DNA of 64,000 nt from an uncultured Granulosicoccus sp. (GCA_947492525.1 CANLNQ010000011.1:62001-126000); one strand, 5' to 3'; counted from the first letter of the stretch, positions 29,639 to 39,282 are shown. A program made the numbers and translations. Notes: a model not told the origin generated them from the letters alone.

Positions 29639-30595
29639 TCAGGGCAGCAGTGCCAGCTCCGACTCCACATCCGCAAGCCGTGGCAGATCCGCACCGTGTC
29701 GTGAACAGGTGATGGCGGCGGCGACCGCCGCAAAATCCACACCCTGCTGCAGATCGGCATCAGCCACGTCAAGCTTGCCCGCCTGCATGCAACCATTGGC
29801 CTTCAACCAGTGCAGACTGGCTGCCTGAAAGGTATCGCCGGCTCCCACGGTATCCGCCACCTTGATCTTCAGCGGTCTCGATCGGTACTGTCGGCCATCG
29901 GCACTGTAGATGGTTGCGCCCTGACTGCCTTCTGTGACCACGACAACCGTGGCCCCACCCGCAATGGTGTCTGCTGCGAAGGACTCCAGTGAAGTCCCCT
30001 TGCCCAGCAAGGTCTCGATATCTTCGTCACTGGCCTTGACGAAGTCGGCCGCTGACGAGAACACCGTGAATGTTTCGCGCCAGATATCGACATCGGGCTC
30101 TACCGTGGGCCGCAGATTGGGATCGTAGGAGATGATTCGCTTGCCTGCTTCACGCTTTGCCAGTGCCTGGAGGGCCTTGCTGGTATCCCCCACTGCCGTG
30201 GAGTAAGAGGCAAAGTGCAGCAGATCGAGAGAATCCGGGAAACTCTCGGGCAGATCGTCCACCGTCATGGACAAATCAGCCGTGTTGTCGGTATAGAACG
30301 CGTAGTTGGCCGAGCCATCCGGATTGGTCTTGATCATGGCAAGTGTACTGTTGAGTTCGGATGGCAACACCCAGTCGGGCCGAATGTCATTGTCACGGAT
30401 ATATGCCGAGATCTGCTGACCGATGAAATCCGTGGAGTTCTTGCACAGGAACCCGGCCTCATTGCCCAGGCGGGAGAGACCGACGGCGACATTGAAGGGT
30501 GACCCACCTACATGCCCTTGCAAGGCAACCTTGCCGGTACTGTCGGTTGCCTGATTGAACAGGTCGACCAGAATATCGCCACAGCTGATGAACAT
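29639..30595 (-). CDS. PfkB/ribokinase-family sugar kinase (fructokinase-like)
   Basis: 318 residues from the ATG at 30595 (MFISCGDILVDLF); GGAG lies about ten bases upstream. The frame is open to 30718, but that part looks like leader. Motifs of the ribokinase family: GGSPFNVAVGLSRLG near the N-terminus, TEGSQGATIY, and the C-terminal catalytic block DTVGAGDTF with the base Asp. The N-terminal CGDILVD and GGSPFN pattern is common in bacterial fructokinases. The window also holds a fructose-type ABC transporter 17 kb away without its own kinase, so this enzyme might serve it; this is speculative. Confidence 0.87.
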   Translation of the reverse strand: MFISCGDILVDLFNQATDSTGKVALQGHVGGSPFNVAVGLSRLGNEAGFLCKNSTDFIGQQISAYIRDNDIRPDWVLPSELNSTLAMIKTNPDGSANYAFYTDNTADLSMTVDDLPESFPDSLDLLHFASYSTAVGDTSKALQALAKREAGKRIISYDPNLRPTVEPDVDIWRETFTVFSSAADFVKASDEDIETLLGKGTSLESFAADTIAGGATVVVVTEGSQGATIYSADGRQYRSRPLKIKVADTVGAGDTFQAASLHWLKANGCMQAGKLDVADADLQQGVDFAAVAAAITCSRHGADLPRLADVESELALLP

Positions 30596-30651
30596 GACTT
30601 GTATTTCTCCAGTGATCTTGCAACAGGCCCCATGGTTCCGGGCCGGGATTT

Positions 30652-31539
30652 TCAGGCTTGCAACAACTCGAATTCGATCATTTCCGCGCCGACCTGTTCC
30701 GGAGATGCCCCCAGACACAAGACGCCATGACCATCCAGCACGATCGAGTCACGCCTGACCAGAAATGGCAGCAGGGAGTCCTTGCGCACAAAAGTGCCGT
30801 TCGTGCTGTCATCCTGTATCAGAAACTGGCCGTGACGAAACCGTATGCTGGCGTGATGTCGACTCGCTTCGTCATTGCTGACCACGATGTCATTGTCACT
30901 TGCACGACCGAGACTGATTTCAACGTGTTCGGCTCCCGCATATATTATCCTGTTTCCGTGACGTATCTGCAGCCGCTGGTCTGGTGAGGTGGATTTCTCG
31001 TACTCGGGTCTTGACGCCAGTCGGGTCACCGCCACGGGCGTGTCCTGCCAGTGCAGACGATGTACGGTCACCAGCTCCGGCACGCCCTTCACCTCGATGG
31101 AGTCCGCTCTCGAGAGATACGGCAGGTGACACGGTGAGAGCTGTTCCACGGCATCGGCTGTCGCCATGATTTCATCGACTCGGGAGAATTCTGCCACCCG
31201 GGCAGCGATGTTGACGGCATGACCGTAAACATCCCCATCGTCCGGAATGACCAGACCACTGTGGAAACCGATGCGCACCGAGACCGGTTTGGGAATGTGC
31301 GCACGCTGGATATCCCTGGCTCCCAGAAAGGCCTGATCCGGCGTCTGGAAGCTGGCCAGCACCGAGTCTCCCACCGTACGCAGCACGGTGCCCTGATTGT
31401 CTTCCACCGCCTTGCGCATGCAGGCCAGGCTCTCGGCCACCAGCTGATGCGCACGGGCATCCCCTTCACGCTTGTAGAGGGCAGCGCTTCCACCGATATC
31501 GGCGAACAGTATGGTCAGCGGGCGAGGCTCGTTAGTCAT
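30652..31539 (-). CDS. Class III nucleotide cyclase domain fused to a C-terminal FHA domain
   Basis: 295 residues. Residues about 5-165 form a class III cyclase homology domain: ILFADIGGSAALY (first metal Asp), TVGDSVLASF (second metal Asp), GFHSGLVI and VYGHAVNIAARVAEF with the transition-state Asn and Arg. Residues about 190-285 form an FHA phospho-threonine binding domain: EISLGRASDNDIVVSN, ASRHHASIRF and DDSTNGTFV. No membrane segment. A cyclase that docks to phosphorylated partners through FHA would link Ser/Thr phosphorylation to cyclic nucleotide signalling. The base specificity (cAMP or cGMP) cannot be settled by eye. It sits just upstream of the sugar kinase on the same strand. Confidence 0.88.
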   Translation of the reverse strand: MTNEPRPLTILFADIGGSAALYKREGDARAHQLVAESLACMRKAVEDNQGTVLRTVGDSVLASFQTPDQAFLGARDIQRAHIPKPVSVRIGFHSGLVIPDDGDVYGHAVNIAARVAEFSRVDEIMATADAVEQLSPCHLPYLSRADSIEVKGVPELVTVHRLHWQDTPVAVTRLASRPEYEKSTSPDQRLQIRHGNRIIYAGAEHVEISLGRASDNDIVVSNDEASRHHASIRFRHGQFLIQDDSTNGTFVRKDSLLPFLVRRDSIVLDGHGVLCLGASPEQVGAEMIEFELLQA

Positions 31540-31659
31540 GCTCGGACGGGGGCTTCAGGCTCATGCAATGTGGTTTGAACATGGTAGCGCAAGGGACCTG
31601 CCAGCGGGCGTAGCTGCTATCATGAACGATTCCACAACCTTCATTCGATGGTCGTCAAC

Positions 31660-32511
31660 ATGGTTGAACTCGTTGCCGTAGATTACGCCGCTCCCGACGC
31701 CGAACAACAATTCGTGCAGTCCCTCCGCGATACCGGATTCGGTGTCCTGCGCAATCACCCCATTGCTCAGGATACGGTGCAGAGCATCTATGACCACTGG
31801 AAGGAGTTCTTCAACAGCGAGGAGATCGAGCAATACCGGTTTGACCCGCAGAAGTACGACGGCTTCTTTCCTCGAGCCATGGCAGAGACCGCCAAGGGCC
31901 ATACCGTCAGGGATATCAAGGAGTACTTTCACTACTATCCCTGGGGGCGTTGCCCCGAAGCTCTGAAACCGGAAATCGAGGCCTACTACAGCTCGACCAT
32001 CGCCTTTGCGGCGAAACTGCTGGGCTGGATCGAGAACCAGACGCCGGCTGAGGTGGCCGCCAACTATCGCGAGCCACTGTCGAACATGATCAACGGTAGT
32101 GACCAGACCCTGCTGCGAATCCTGCACTACCCGCCCATCGAGGAAGGGGTGACACCGGGCGCCATTCGCGCCGGTGCGCACGAAGACATCAATCTCATCA
32201 CCTTGCTGCCAGCGGCCAATGAACCCGGCCTGCAGGTCAAGGCCCGCGATGGCAGCTGGCTGGATGTGCCCTGTGATTTCGGCAATCTGATCATCAATAT
32301 CGGCGACATGCTGCAAGAGGCCTCCGGCGGCTATTTCCCGTCGACCACCCACCGCGTCATCAATCCGGACGGGCAGGATTCCACGCGTGCACGTATCAGT
32401 CTGCCGCTGTTCCTGCACCCTCGCCCCGATGTCGTACTGTCTGATCGCTACACCGCCGGATCCTATCTTCAGGAACGGCTCGAAGAGCTCAGAAGCTCTG
32501 ACAAGAAGTAG
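31660..32511 (+). CDS. 2-oxoglutarate/Fe(II)-dependent oxygenase, isopenicillin N synthase-like
   Basis: 283 residues from ATG 31660 (MVELVAVDYAAPD); ATG 31648 is an in-frame alternative, and neither has a clear ribosome binding site. The N-terminal DIOX_N part (LRDTGFGVLRNHPI) is followed by the jelly-roll core with the iron triad: H and D of GAHEDINLITLL, the distal His in STTHRVINP, and the co-substrate Arg in ARISLPLFLHP. The substrate is unknown; relatives act on small molecules including ethylene-forming and antibiotic-type reactions. The downstream SDR gene on the same strand may act in the same pathway. Confidence 0.86.
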   Translation: MVELVAVDYAAPDAEQQFVQSLRDTGFGVLRNHPIAQDTVQSIYDHWKEFFNSEEIEQYRFDPQKYDGFFPRAMAETAKGHTVRDIKEYFHYYPWGRCPEALKPEIEAYYSSTIAFAAKLLGWIENQTPAEVAANYREPLSNMINGSDQTLLRILHYPPIEEGVTPGAIRAGAHEDINLITLLPAANEPGLQVKARDGSWLDVPCDFGNLIINIGDMLQEASGGYFPSTTHRVINPDGQDSTRARISLPLFLHPRPDVVLSDRYTAGSYLQERLEELRSSDKK

Positions 32512-32622
32512 CAGCTCAGGCGGCATTTCCCACAGCACCCTCGAGTGACAATTCCCGGCGTCCGGCAATGGCCCGACCCCGGGCATGCCCCCTTGCAGGG
32601 TCTCAACCCGCAGCTTTGAAAA

Positions 32623-33369
32623 ATGACACAGATAGCACTTGTTACCGGAGCTGGTTCCGGCATCGGCCGAGCAACCGCTGAAGCACTCGCCAATGCAGGC
32701 TTTCACGTGGTACTGACAGGCCGCCGTGAATCGGCCTTGCTGGAAACGCAATCCTTGTCGGCGAAGCCCGAGAACATGAGCGCCATCAGTTGTGATGTCA
32801 CTCAAGAGAACTCGGTGAATGAGCTGTATGCCACCATCGAGGCAAAACACGGTCGGCTCGATGTCCTGTTCAACAATGCCGGCACCAATGTCCCTGCCAT
32901 GACCATTGATGAACTGTCAGTCGATCAATGGCAACAGGTCATCAACGTCAACCTCCACGGGGCCTTTCTGGCCGCTCGCAGCGCGTTCGCCCTGATGCGC
33001 AAGCAGTCACCACAAGGCGGCCGCATCATCAACAACGGCTCCATATCGGCCTATGTTCCGCGCCCCGGATCCGTGCCTTACACGGTCTCCAAACACGCCA
33101 TCACCGGACTGACGCGAACGCTCTCGCTCGATGGTCGCCCCTTCGGCATTGCCTGCGGGCAGATCGACATCGGCAACACGGCCTCCGACATGACTGAACA
33201 GATGAATTCCGGCGTGCCGCAGGCCGACGGTTCCATCAAGCCAGAGCCCACCATGGACACACAACATGTCGCCGATGCTGTCGTCAACATGGCGTCACTG
33301 CCCTTGTCTGCCAATGTCCAGTTCATGACCATCATGGCAACCAACATGCCGTTCATCGGTCGAGGTTGA
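32623..33369 (+). CDS. Short-chain dehydrogenase/reductase
   Basis: 248 residues, classical SDR. Cofactor motif VTGAGSGIGRA, structural NNAG, catalytic Ser in NNGSISAYVPRPG and the Y-x-x-x-K motif YTVSK. The TGRR at the end of the second strand (arginines after the glycine) suggests NADP(H) preference. Substrate unknown. The gap after the oxygenase gene is 111 nt. The 3' end overlaps the convergent antiporter gene by 17 bp. Confidence 0.88.
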   Translation: MTQIALVTGAGSGIGRATAEALANAGFHVVLTGRRESALLETQSLSAKPENMSAISCDVTQENSVNELYATIEAKHGRLDVLFNNAGTNVPAMTIDELSVDQWQQVINVNLHGAFLAARSAFALMRKQSPQGGRIINNGSISAYVPRPGSVPYTVSKHAITGLTRTLSLDGRPFGIACGQIDIGNTASDMTEQMNSGVPQADGSIKPEPTMDTQHVADAVVNMASLPLSANVQFMTIMATNMPFIGRG

Positions 33370-34924
33370 TCTCCTTGAGTGTGTGCTTGGCGAACTCCCG
33401 CCCCACCTCTTCGTAGCGGTAGAACGTCAGACAACCCAGAGCCTCGAGATCCGCGCTTTCATCCCGAAAGCGCGTGGCCACCGATATCGTCTTGTCGAAG
33501 TTCAACTCGCGCGCCAATCTGGCTACCCGCAGATGCTCGCGATGATTACTGAGGCAGACCAATACCAGATCGCACTGTGTCAGCCCGGTTCGTTCCCAGA
33601 AATCACGGTCTGACGCATCGCCGTGAACGCAGGGCCAGCCGGCCTGATCCAGCTCCCGGGCTGCCGTGTAGTTTTCCTCGATGCCGACGATATTGCGATG
33701 ACCCGCTTCTCTCAAGGCATCGAAGGCACTGCGCCCGATGCGCCCCATGCCCAGAATGGCAATCCGGGCATCGCCGATGGAACCGATGATTTCTTCGGGC
33801 AGACGGTCCGGCTTTTCGAACTCGCGCAGGCGATGACCGTAGCGGATGTACAGCTCGTGTGCCATGCGATTGATGGGAATGGCCAGTACGTAGGAAAAGG
33901 CCATGCTCAGGGCCAGCGTGGTCAGCCACTGTTCGCGCAGCACGCCGGCCTGCTGGGCAATGGCTGCCACGATCAGACCGAACTCACTGTAGTTGAACAG
34001 CGCCAGGCTGGCGAACCAACCGGTTCTGGCGCGCAGGCCGAACAGGGTGAGCAAGGCAAAATAGATGATCGGGCGCAATGTGATCAGCACACCGAGAACG
34101 ATGGCAATGTAGAGCATCTCCAGACGCGGAATGCCGTAATAGCCGATCTGCAGAAAGAAGCCTATCAACAGCAGATTCTTCAAGCCCAGCAACTGGTCGT
34201 AGAGTTCCTTCGACTTGAGGTGATGCGAGCGCGCCAGCACGATGCCCATGACCAGGGCGCCCAGCCCGCCCTTGAGTCCGACCCATTGAAATATCTCTGC
34301 AGCACCGAAGGCGAAGACAACCCCCGACAGCAGCAACAACTCTCCGTGACCGATCATGCCCAGCAAGTACCTGAACACGGGAATGAACAGTGGCAGGGAC
34401 AACAGGGCCAGCGCCCATGGCGTCGGCCAGTGTCCGGATGTAGCCACCAGATAGACCACGGCCAGTACGTCCTGCACAACCAGTATGCCGATGGCTATGG
34501 ATGCGTAGAAAGACGCGGTTTCACCACGCTCTTCAAACAGCTTGATCGCCAGTACCGTACTGGAGAATGACAGCGCAAAGGCCAGCGTGATGGGCCCTGC
34601 CGCATGCACGAATCCCAGCGGTTCGTACACGGTTCCGATCAGATAGATGACCGCCGTGGTCAGCGGTACCGCTATCACCATGTGCAGAATGGCTGAGCCC
34701 CACACATACCGGGGTGCCAGATCACGCAGGTTCAGCTTCAGGCCGATGGTGAACAGCAGTAGCAGGATCCCGGCATCGGCCAGCGGTGCCAGCGCCTCAC
34801 TGGAGCCATGGCCCAGTGCATTGCCGATGAATCCGGCCATCAGATAGCCGAGCAAGGGAGGATAGCCGAACTTGCGGAATATCAGACCCAGCAGAAATGC
34901 CAGGGCGATGACAAGTGGCTCCAT
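33353..34924 (-). CDS. CPA2 cation:proton antiporter with RCK/TrkA-N domain (Kef type)
   Basis: 523 residues. About 370 residues of 12-13 membrane helices of the Na/H exchanger fold, with GYLMAGFIGNALG near the start, FALSFSSTVLAIKL and the LKGGLGALVMGIVLA block. The cytoplasmic C-terminus is a TrkA-N/RCK nucleotide-binding domain: IAILGMGRIGRSAFDAL, VGIEENY and VHGDASDRDFWE. Resembles KefB/KefC/YbaL; probably K+ or Na+ efflux in exchange for protons in the inner membrane, gated by nucleotide. No ancillary KefF/G gene is nearby. It is the last gene of the minus-strand run that starts at mntR. Confidence 0.88.
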   Translation of the reverse strand: MEPLVIALAFLLGLIFRKFGYPPLLGYLMAGFIGNALGHGSSEALAPLADAGILLLLFTIGLKLNLRDLAPRYVWGSAILHMVIAVPLTTAVIYLIGTVYEPLGFVHAAGPITLAFALSFSSTVLAIKLFEERGETASFYASIAIGILVVQDVLAVVYLVATSGHWPTPWALALLSLPLFIPVFRYLLGMIGHGELLLLSGVVFAFGAAEIFQWVGLKGGLGALVMGIVLARSHHLKSKELYDQLLGLKNLLLIGFFLQIGYYGIPRLEMLYIAIVLGVLITLRPIIYFALLTLFGLRARTGWFASLALFNYSEFGLIVAAIAQQAGVLREQWLTTLALSMAFSYVLAIPINRMAHELYIRYGHRLREFEKPDRLPEEIIGSIGDARIAILGMGRIGRSAFDALREAGHRNIVGIEENYTAARELDQAGWPCVHGDASDRDFWERTGLTQCDLVLVCLSNHREHLRVARLARELNFDKTISVATRFRDESADLEALGCLTFYRYEEVGREFAKHTLKEINLDR

Positions 34925-34989
34925 GATATCTATCTACTTTTCAGTCAACTCTCTAGCGGCATATCGGCGCTGAACATGATGCCGGACCC

Positions 34990-36168
34990 TCACGACACCG
35001 ACACTGGCATCGACTCCGATACCAGCGTGAGCCAGTACTGGCAGCCAAAGCGAATGGCCTCATCGTTGAAATCATATTGAGGATGATGCAGGTTGGCGGA
35101 TTTACCGTTGCCCATGAAGATGAACGCTCCGGGGCGTTCATTGAGCATATAGGAGAAATCCTCAGCGCCCATGATGGGCAGACGCTCCGGGTCTACCTTG
35201 CCAGGACCCACCACCTTGCTGACAACCTCCATCGCAAAGTCGGTCTGCTCGGCATGATTGACCGTCGGCGGATAGCCATCCCGATAATCCACCTCGGCAA
35301 CCGCTTCGAAGGCGTCTGCGGTTCGGGTCGCAATGTCGATGATGCGCTGTCTGGCGGTACTGCGCACCGTCTCGTCGAAGGCCCGCAAGGTGCCGCGCAT
35401 GTGCACACTCTGCGGTATGACATTGTAGGCCGCGCCTTCCACTTCCAGCGTCGTCACGGACACCACCAGCGAGTCAGTCGGCTTGACACCGCGTGAGACG
35501 ATACTCTGCAATGCCAGCACGATGTGTGATGCAACGACGACAGGATCGATACAGACGTGCGGCATCGCCGCATGACCGCCCCGCCCCCTGACCACGATAT
35601 CGAATTCATCCGCACAGGCCATCATGGGACCGGGGCGTATGGCGAACTCACCCACTGGCAGGTTCGGCATGTTGTGCAGACCATAGACTTCCTGAATTCC
35701 GAAGCGATCCATCAGCCCGTCCTCCACCATCGCCAGACCACCACCGCCACCTTCCTCGGCGGGTTGAAAGATCACGACCACGGTACCGTCGAAGTCTCGC
35801 GAATCTGCCAGGGAGCGGGCGGCGCCCAGCAGCATGGCCGTGTGGCCGTCATGACCACAGGCATGCATCAGCCCCGGCGTTTCGGAAGACCAGTCAGCCC
35901 CGCTGTCTTCCAGAATCGGCAATGCATCCATGTCTGCGCGCAGGCCGATGACCTTGCCAGATCCCTGCTCGCGCCCCTTGATGATACCGACGACACCGGT
36001 GCGACCGATACCTTCCACGACCTCATCCAGACCGAAACTGCGCAGCTTGTCGGCCACGAAACCGGCGGTACGCTGAACTTCATAGCCCAATTCCGGATGG
36101 CGATGAATATCACGCCGCCACTGCGTGATCTCGGGAAGATGATTGTCGAGTCTGTCGGTGCTTCTCAT
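34990..36168 (-). CDS. M20 family metallo-amidohydrolase (hippurate/N-acyl amino acid hydrolase type)
   Basis: 392 residues, the usual length. Metal-binding motifs are MHACGHDGHTAM and QPAEEGGGGG (the catalytic Glu followed by metal Glu), and the bacterial exopeptidase dimerisation domain lies in the middle. The C-terminal metal ligand region has MGAEDFSYML and ANLHHPQYDFND. Family members cleave N-acyl or N-benzoyl amino acids, IAA conjugates or similar amides in the cytoplasm. It starts 34 nt after pyrE on the same strand, a position that probably reflects co-transcription rather than a pyrimidine role. Confidence 0.9.
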   Translation of the reverse strand: MRSTDRLDNHLPEITQWRRDIHRHPELGYEVQRTAGFVADKLRSFGLDEVVEGIGRTGVVGIIKGREQGSGKVIGLRADMDALPILEDSGADWSSETPGLMHACGHDGHTAMLLGAARSLADSRDFDGTVVVIFQPAEEGGGGGLAMVEDGLMDRFGIQEVYGLHNMPNLPVGEFAIRPGPMMACADEFDIVVRGRGGHAAMPHVCIDPVVVASHIVLALQSIVSRGVKPTDSLVVSVTTLEVEGAAYNVIPQSVHMRGTLRAFDETVRSTARQRIIDIATRTADAFEAVAEVDYRDGYPPTVNHAEQTDFAMEVVSKVVGPGKVDPERLPIMGAEDFSYMLNERPGAFIFMGNGKSANLHHPQYDFNDEAIRFGCQYWLTLVSESMPVSVS

Positions 36169-36202
36169 GATCGCCGTATTCCAGTGCGTGAAAAAATGGG
36201 AC

Positions 36203-36898
36203 TCAGGACTTCGGCTGGTAGCGCCCGCCGTTGGCCTCTGACCACGCCAGAGGATCGTTCAGAAAGGCCTCGACGGCGTCGTGAGTCTCGTCACTGAAGT
36301 GACCAGCCTCGCGAGATGCCGCCAGCACATCCCACCAGGTAGCCAGATAATGAAGCTGCAGACCGGCCTTGTCGAGATTTTCAGGGGTCTGCTTGAAGAT
36401 ATCGTAATAGAACACCACCAGTGTGTGATCGACCACGGCACCGGCTTCGCGAATGGCCTCTGCAAAACTCAGCTTCGAGCCACCATCGGTTGTCAGGTCT
36501 TCCACCAGCAGGATTCGCTGGCCATCCTGAATATCGCCTTCGATGCGGGCATCGCGGCCGAAGCCCTTCGGCTTCTTGCGCACGTACTGCATGGGCAATT
36601 GCATGCGCTCGGCGATCCACGCCGCGAAGGGAATACCCGCGGTTTCACCACCGGCCACCGCATCGAAGGCCTCGTAACCGACGTTTCTCACCAGCGTGGA
36701 AACCGCAAAGTCCATCAGCGTTGACCGAATGCGCGGATAGGAAATCAGCTTGCGGCAGTCGATGTAGACCGGACTGGCCAATCCTGACGTGAAGATATAC
36801 GGCTCATCACTGCGAAAGTGCACCGCCTTGATCTCCAGCAGCATGCGAGCGGTGATGGCTGCCATTTCCTCTGATGAGGCGTATGAAGTTGTGAACAT
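36203..36898 (-). CDS. pyrE: Orotate phosphoribosyltransferase
   Basis: 231 residues. Blocks [29 protein letters not shown] and the PRPP-binding motif [12 protein letters not shown] are diagnostic. It joins orotate and PRPP to give OMP in pyrimidine synthesis. The length and N-terminal pattern are of the roughly 230-residue type rather than the shorter E. coli type. It lies 121 nt downstream of pyrC on the same strand; I see nothing else in that gap. Confidence 0.95.
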   Translation of the reverse strand: MFTTSYASSEEMAAITARMLLEIKAVHFRSDEPYIFTSGLASPVYIDCRKLISYPRIRSTLMDFAVSTLVRNVGYEAFDAVAGGETAGIPFAAWIAERMQLPMQYVRKKPKGFGRDARIEGDIQDGQRILLVEDLTTDGGSKLSFAEAIREAGAVVDHTLVVFYYDIFKQTPENLDKAGLQLHYLATWWDVLAASREAGHFSDETHDAVEAFLNDPLAWSEANGGRYQPKS

Positions 36899-37019
36899 GA
36901 TCGGTTAGGAAGTCTGCTGTTGTAGGGAATCGGCCGGGATTCTGTCTTGTCTTTTCATGCCTGTCAGGCGAACAGCTGCAACGCAATGGCGATGCGACCG
37001 GGATTGCAGCCGGGAGAGA

Positions 37020-38063
37020 TCAAACGACTTCCCAGTAAACCGGACGCGCCGGATCAAACGGCATGACCCACTCATCACCTACCGCCACCGGTTCCGGCAC
37101 AGGCCTGGCACTGTCCGTCTTGCGCAGCGTCATGGTGGCACTGTTCGGCGGTAATCCGTACCAGCGCGGACCATTCAGTGATGCAAACGCTTCAAGCTGC
37201 TCCAGCGCCCCGGCCTCTTCGAAAACTTCCGCCAGACAGACCATGGTATTGGCCGCATTGAATACACCGGCACAGCCGCAATCACTCTCCTTCGAGGAGC
37301 GCGTGTGCGGCGCACTGTCGGTACCGAGAAAATAGCGGGAATCCCCACTGGTGGCCGCCTTGACCAGAGCTTGTCGGTGTTCTTCGCGCTTGGCGATCGG
37401 CAAGCAGTAGTAGTGCGGACGAATGCCGCCGACCAGCAGGTGATTGCGATTGATCATCAGATGGTGCGTCGTCAGCGTCGCCGCCAGATGCGTGTCATTG
37501 GCTGCCACATAATCCACACCATCTCGCGTGGTGACATGCTCCATGACCACCCGCAATTCGGGCAATCTGCGGCGCAGAGGCTCCAGTACCGTTTCGATGA
37601 ATCGCGCTTCACGATCGAAGATATCCACATCGGCATGAGTCACTTCGCCGTGGACGCACAACACGATATCGTTCTGTGCCATTGCCTCCAGTACCGGCAT
37701 GACCTTGTCAAGATCGGTCACCCCGGAAGCGGAATTCGTGGTCGCACCTGCCGGATACAGCTTGACGGCCAGTATGGTGCCGTCGGCAGCCGCTCTCACC
37801 ACGTCGTCGGCATCGGTCGTGTCGGTCAGGTACAAGGTCATCAGAGGCTGGAAACCGGACCCGGGCAACGCGGCCTGTACAGCCTCTTCGATTCGCCCGC
37901 GATAATCCCGGGCTGCTTGTCCGGTGGTCACCGGTGGCACCAGATTGGGCATGACCAGTGCACGAGCGAAGTGCCGAGCCGAGCTGGCGACAACCGCCTG
38001 CATCATGGCATCGTCACGCAGATGCAAGTGCCAGTCGTCGGGCTGTTTGAGAGTGATCTGCAT
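37020..38063 (-). CDS. pyrC: Dihydroorotase
   Basis: 347 residues, class II dihydroorotase like E. coli PyrC. Metal ligands: [10 protein letters not shown] near the N-terminus, the carboxylated lysine in [27 protein letters not shown], and [13 protein letters not shown]. It catalyses closure of carbamoyl aspartate to dihydroorotate. It begins 26 nt after the stop of mntR on the same strand, an unusual pairing of metal regulation and pyrimidine synthesis, perhaps only a read-through arrangement. Confidence 0.95.
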   Translation of the reverse strand: MQITLKQPDDWHLHLRDDAMMQAVVASSARHFARALVMPNLVPPVTTGQAARDYRGRIEEAVQAALPGSGFQPLMTLYLTDTTDADDVVRAAADGTILAVKLYPAGATTNSASGVTDLDKVMPVLEAMAQNDIVLCVHGEVTHADVDIFDREARFIETVLEPLRRRLPELRVVMEHVTTRDGVDYVAANDTHLAATLTTHHLMINRNHLLVGGIRPHYYCLPIAKREEHRQALVKAATSGDSRYFLGTDSAPHTRSSKESDCGCAGVFNAANTMVCLAEVFEEAGALEQLEAFASLNGPRWYGLPPNSATMTLRKTDSARPVPEPVAVGDEWVMPFDPARPVYWEVV

Positions 38064-38089
38064 GGTGCTTGCTCTATATGCTGGAAGTC

Positions 38090-38569
38090 TCAGGAGTCGG
38101 TGCCGGCATTGCCCGGCTGACGCTCACCGATGATGCGCCTGAAAGCTTCAAGCGTCTCTGCGGATACATGGTGCTCGACGCCTTCGGAATCGATCTTGGC
38201 CGTGGCGTCGGACACACCGATACACAAAAGGAACTGATAGACCAGATCGTGCCGCTCACGAGCGCTGTCTGCCAGTGCCTTGCCCTTGTCTGTCAGAAAG
38301 ATGGATCGATAGGGTTCGCTGGTGACGAAACCTTCACGCTGCAGTCTTGCCAACGTCTTGCTGGCACTGGGCTGCGAGATACCCAGACGCTCCGCCACCT
38401 CGACCAGGCGCGCCTCACCCTGCGATCGAATGAGGTCGTCGATGAGTTCGACATAATCCTCGGTGGACTCCATCTGATGCGCCTGACGCACGACCGCAAA
38501 AACCTCGGCTTGCTCATCGGGTTCCTGTAGCGGTCGCTCCGGCGAGCGATGGGAGGATTGTCGGCTCAT
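38090..38569 (-). CDS. mntR: Manganese transport regulator MntR (DtxR family)
   Basis: 159 residues. A hydrophilic N-terminal tail of about 35 residues is followed by the winged helix ([32 protein letters not shown]) and the metal-binding dimer domain with the MntR signature [16 protein letters not shown] and EGVEHHVS. The overall likeness to E. coli MntR is clear. With Mn2+ it should repress manganese uptake genes; the Mn-type ABC transporter starts 0.8 kb away on the other strand and carries a suitable palindrome in its promoter. No SH3-like third domain is present. Confidence 0.92.
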   Translation of the reverse strand: MSRQSSHRSPERPLQEPDEQAEVFAVVRQAHQMESTEDYVELIDDLIRSQGEARLVEVAERLGISQPSASKTLARLQREGFVTSEPYRSIFLTDKGKALADSARERHDLVYQFLLCIGVSDATAKIDSEGVEHHVSAETLEAFRRIIGERQPGNAGTDS

Positions 38570-38786
38570 GGCGAGGTCGCGGCATCTGGATGGGGCTTGC
38601 AGGTACTGTCACCTGCCTTGGCCACGGATTATGCCATGTTCTGGGTTTATTATTCGTGCAGCAAGACTCAGCCTGATCGTCCTGGCAGCGGCCTGTAATG
38701 CGAGCGGAGCACAGGCAGGCGATTCATCCCATCAGGCCTGCACGCAGCGAACACGCAGTGAACAAGCAGCGACCTCGTGGCGTGAC

Positions 38787-38940
38787 GGAGCAGTCTCGCG
38801 GCAGGCTCGCGGCAGGCTCGCGGCAGGCTCGCGGCAGGCTCGGAGCAGGCTCGGAGCAGGCTCGGAGCAGGCTCGTGGCAGGCTCGTGGCAAGCTCGCGG
38901 CGGGCGCGTGGCAGGCACGGGGCAGGCTCAAAACAAGCCA
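38787..38940. repeat. Tandem array of fourteen 11-bp units
   Basis: Unit GCGGCAGGCTC, four exact copies at 38798-38841, then three GGAGCAGGCTC (38842-38874), then increasingly diverged copies (GTGGCAGGCTC, GTGGCAAGCTC and others) to 38940; a diverged first unit starts at 38787. The graded divergence suggests growth by slippage. 11 bp is close to one helical turn. Confidence 0.9.
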
Positions 38941-39144
38941 CGAGCCCGGGCGATTCCAACGCGTACAGCGCAGCCTGCACGCTGACGGTACACCGGGCTC
39001 GCCGAGGTTTCACCAGTCAGACTGCAGTGCGGTTGAGTCCCGTGGCTGTCAATCTTACATTGGCGGTCAGCAGTGCCCGTCTGTCGGTGCATCTTGTCAC
39101 CCCTCGCCCCCCATGGCACAGGGCTGCACGCTACCCTGGCTGCT

Positions 39145-39225
39145 GGCTACAGGGCTACAGGGCTACAACAGGTCTACAGGGCTGGAGGGCTCGGGGCTAC
39201 GGGTCTAGAGGGCTAGAGGCTTGCT
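39145..39225. repeat. Degenerate 8-bp tandem array
   Basis: About ten units of GGGCTACA and variants (GGTCTACA, GGGCTGGA, GGGCTCGG, GGGCTAGA) in a row, with one 3-nt insertion. Unit and length differ from the 11-bp array 200 bp upstream. Together they make this gap low in complexity. Confidence 0.75.
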
Positions 39226-39282
39226 GGTTTTCAGTATTGATTACCGTTCGAACAATACATGAGCGACTGGCCTGATAATGTG

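Noticed and set aside
31561-32850. A 429-residue minus-strand open frame opposite the oxygenase and SDR genes
   Set aside because: Antisense shadow; the plus-strand proteins carry full catalytic motifs.
38787-38940. Possible CRISPR array
   Set aside because: The repeats are contiguous 11-bp units without spacers and no cas genes are nearby.
38568-39275. A 235-residue plus-strand open frame (and mirrored minus-strand frames) across the mntR-sitA gap
   Set aside because: They exist because the 11-bp array has no stops in any frame. The translation is Arg/Ala/Gly/Ser filler, has no family likeness and shifts frame with each repeat unit; I treat the region as non-coding.
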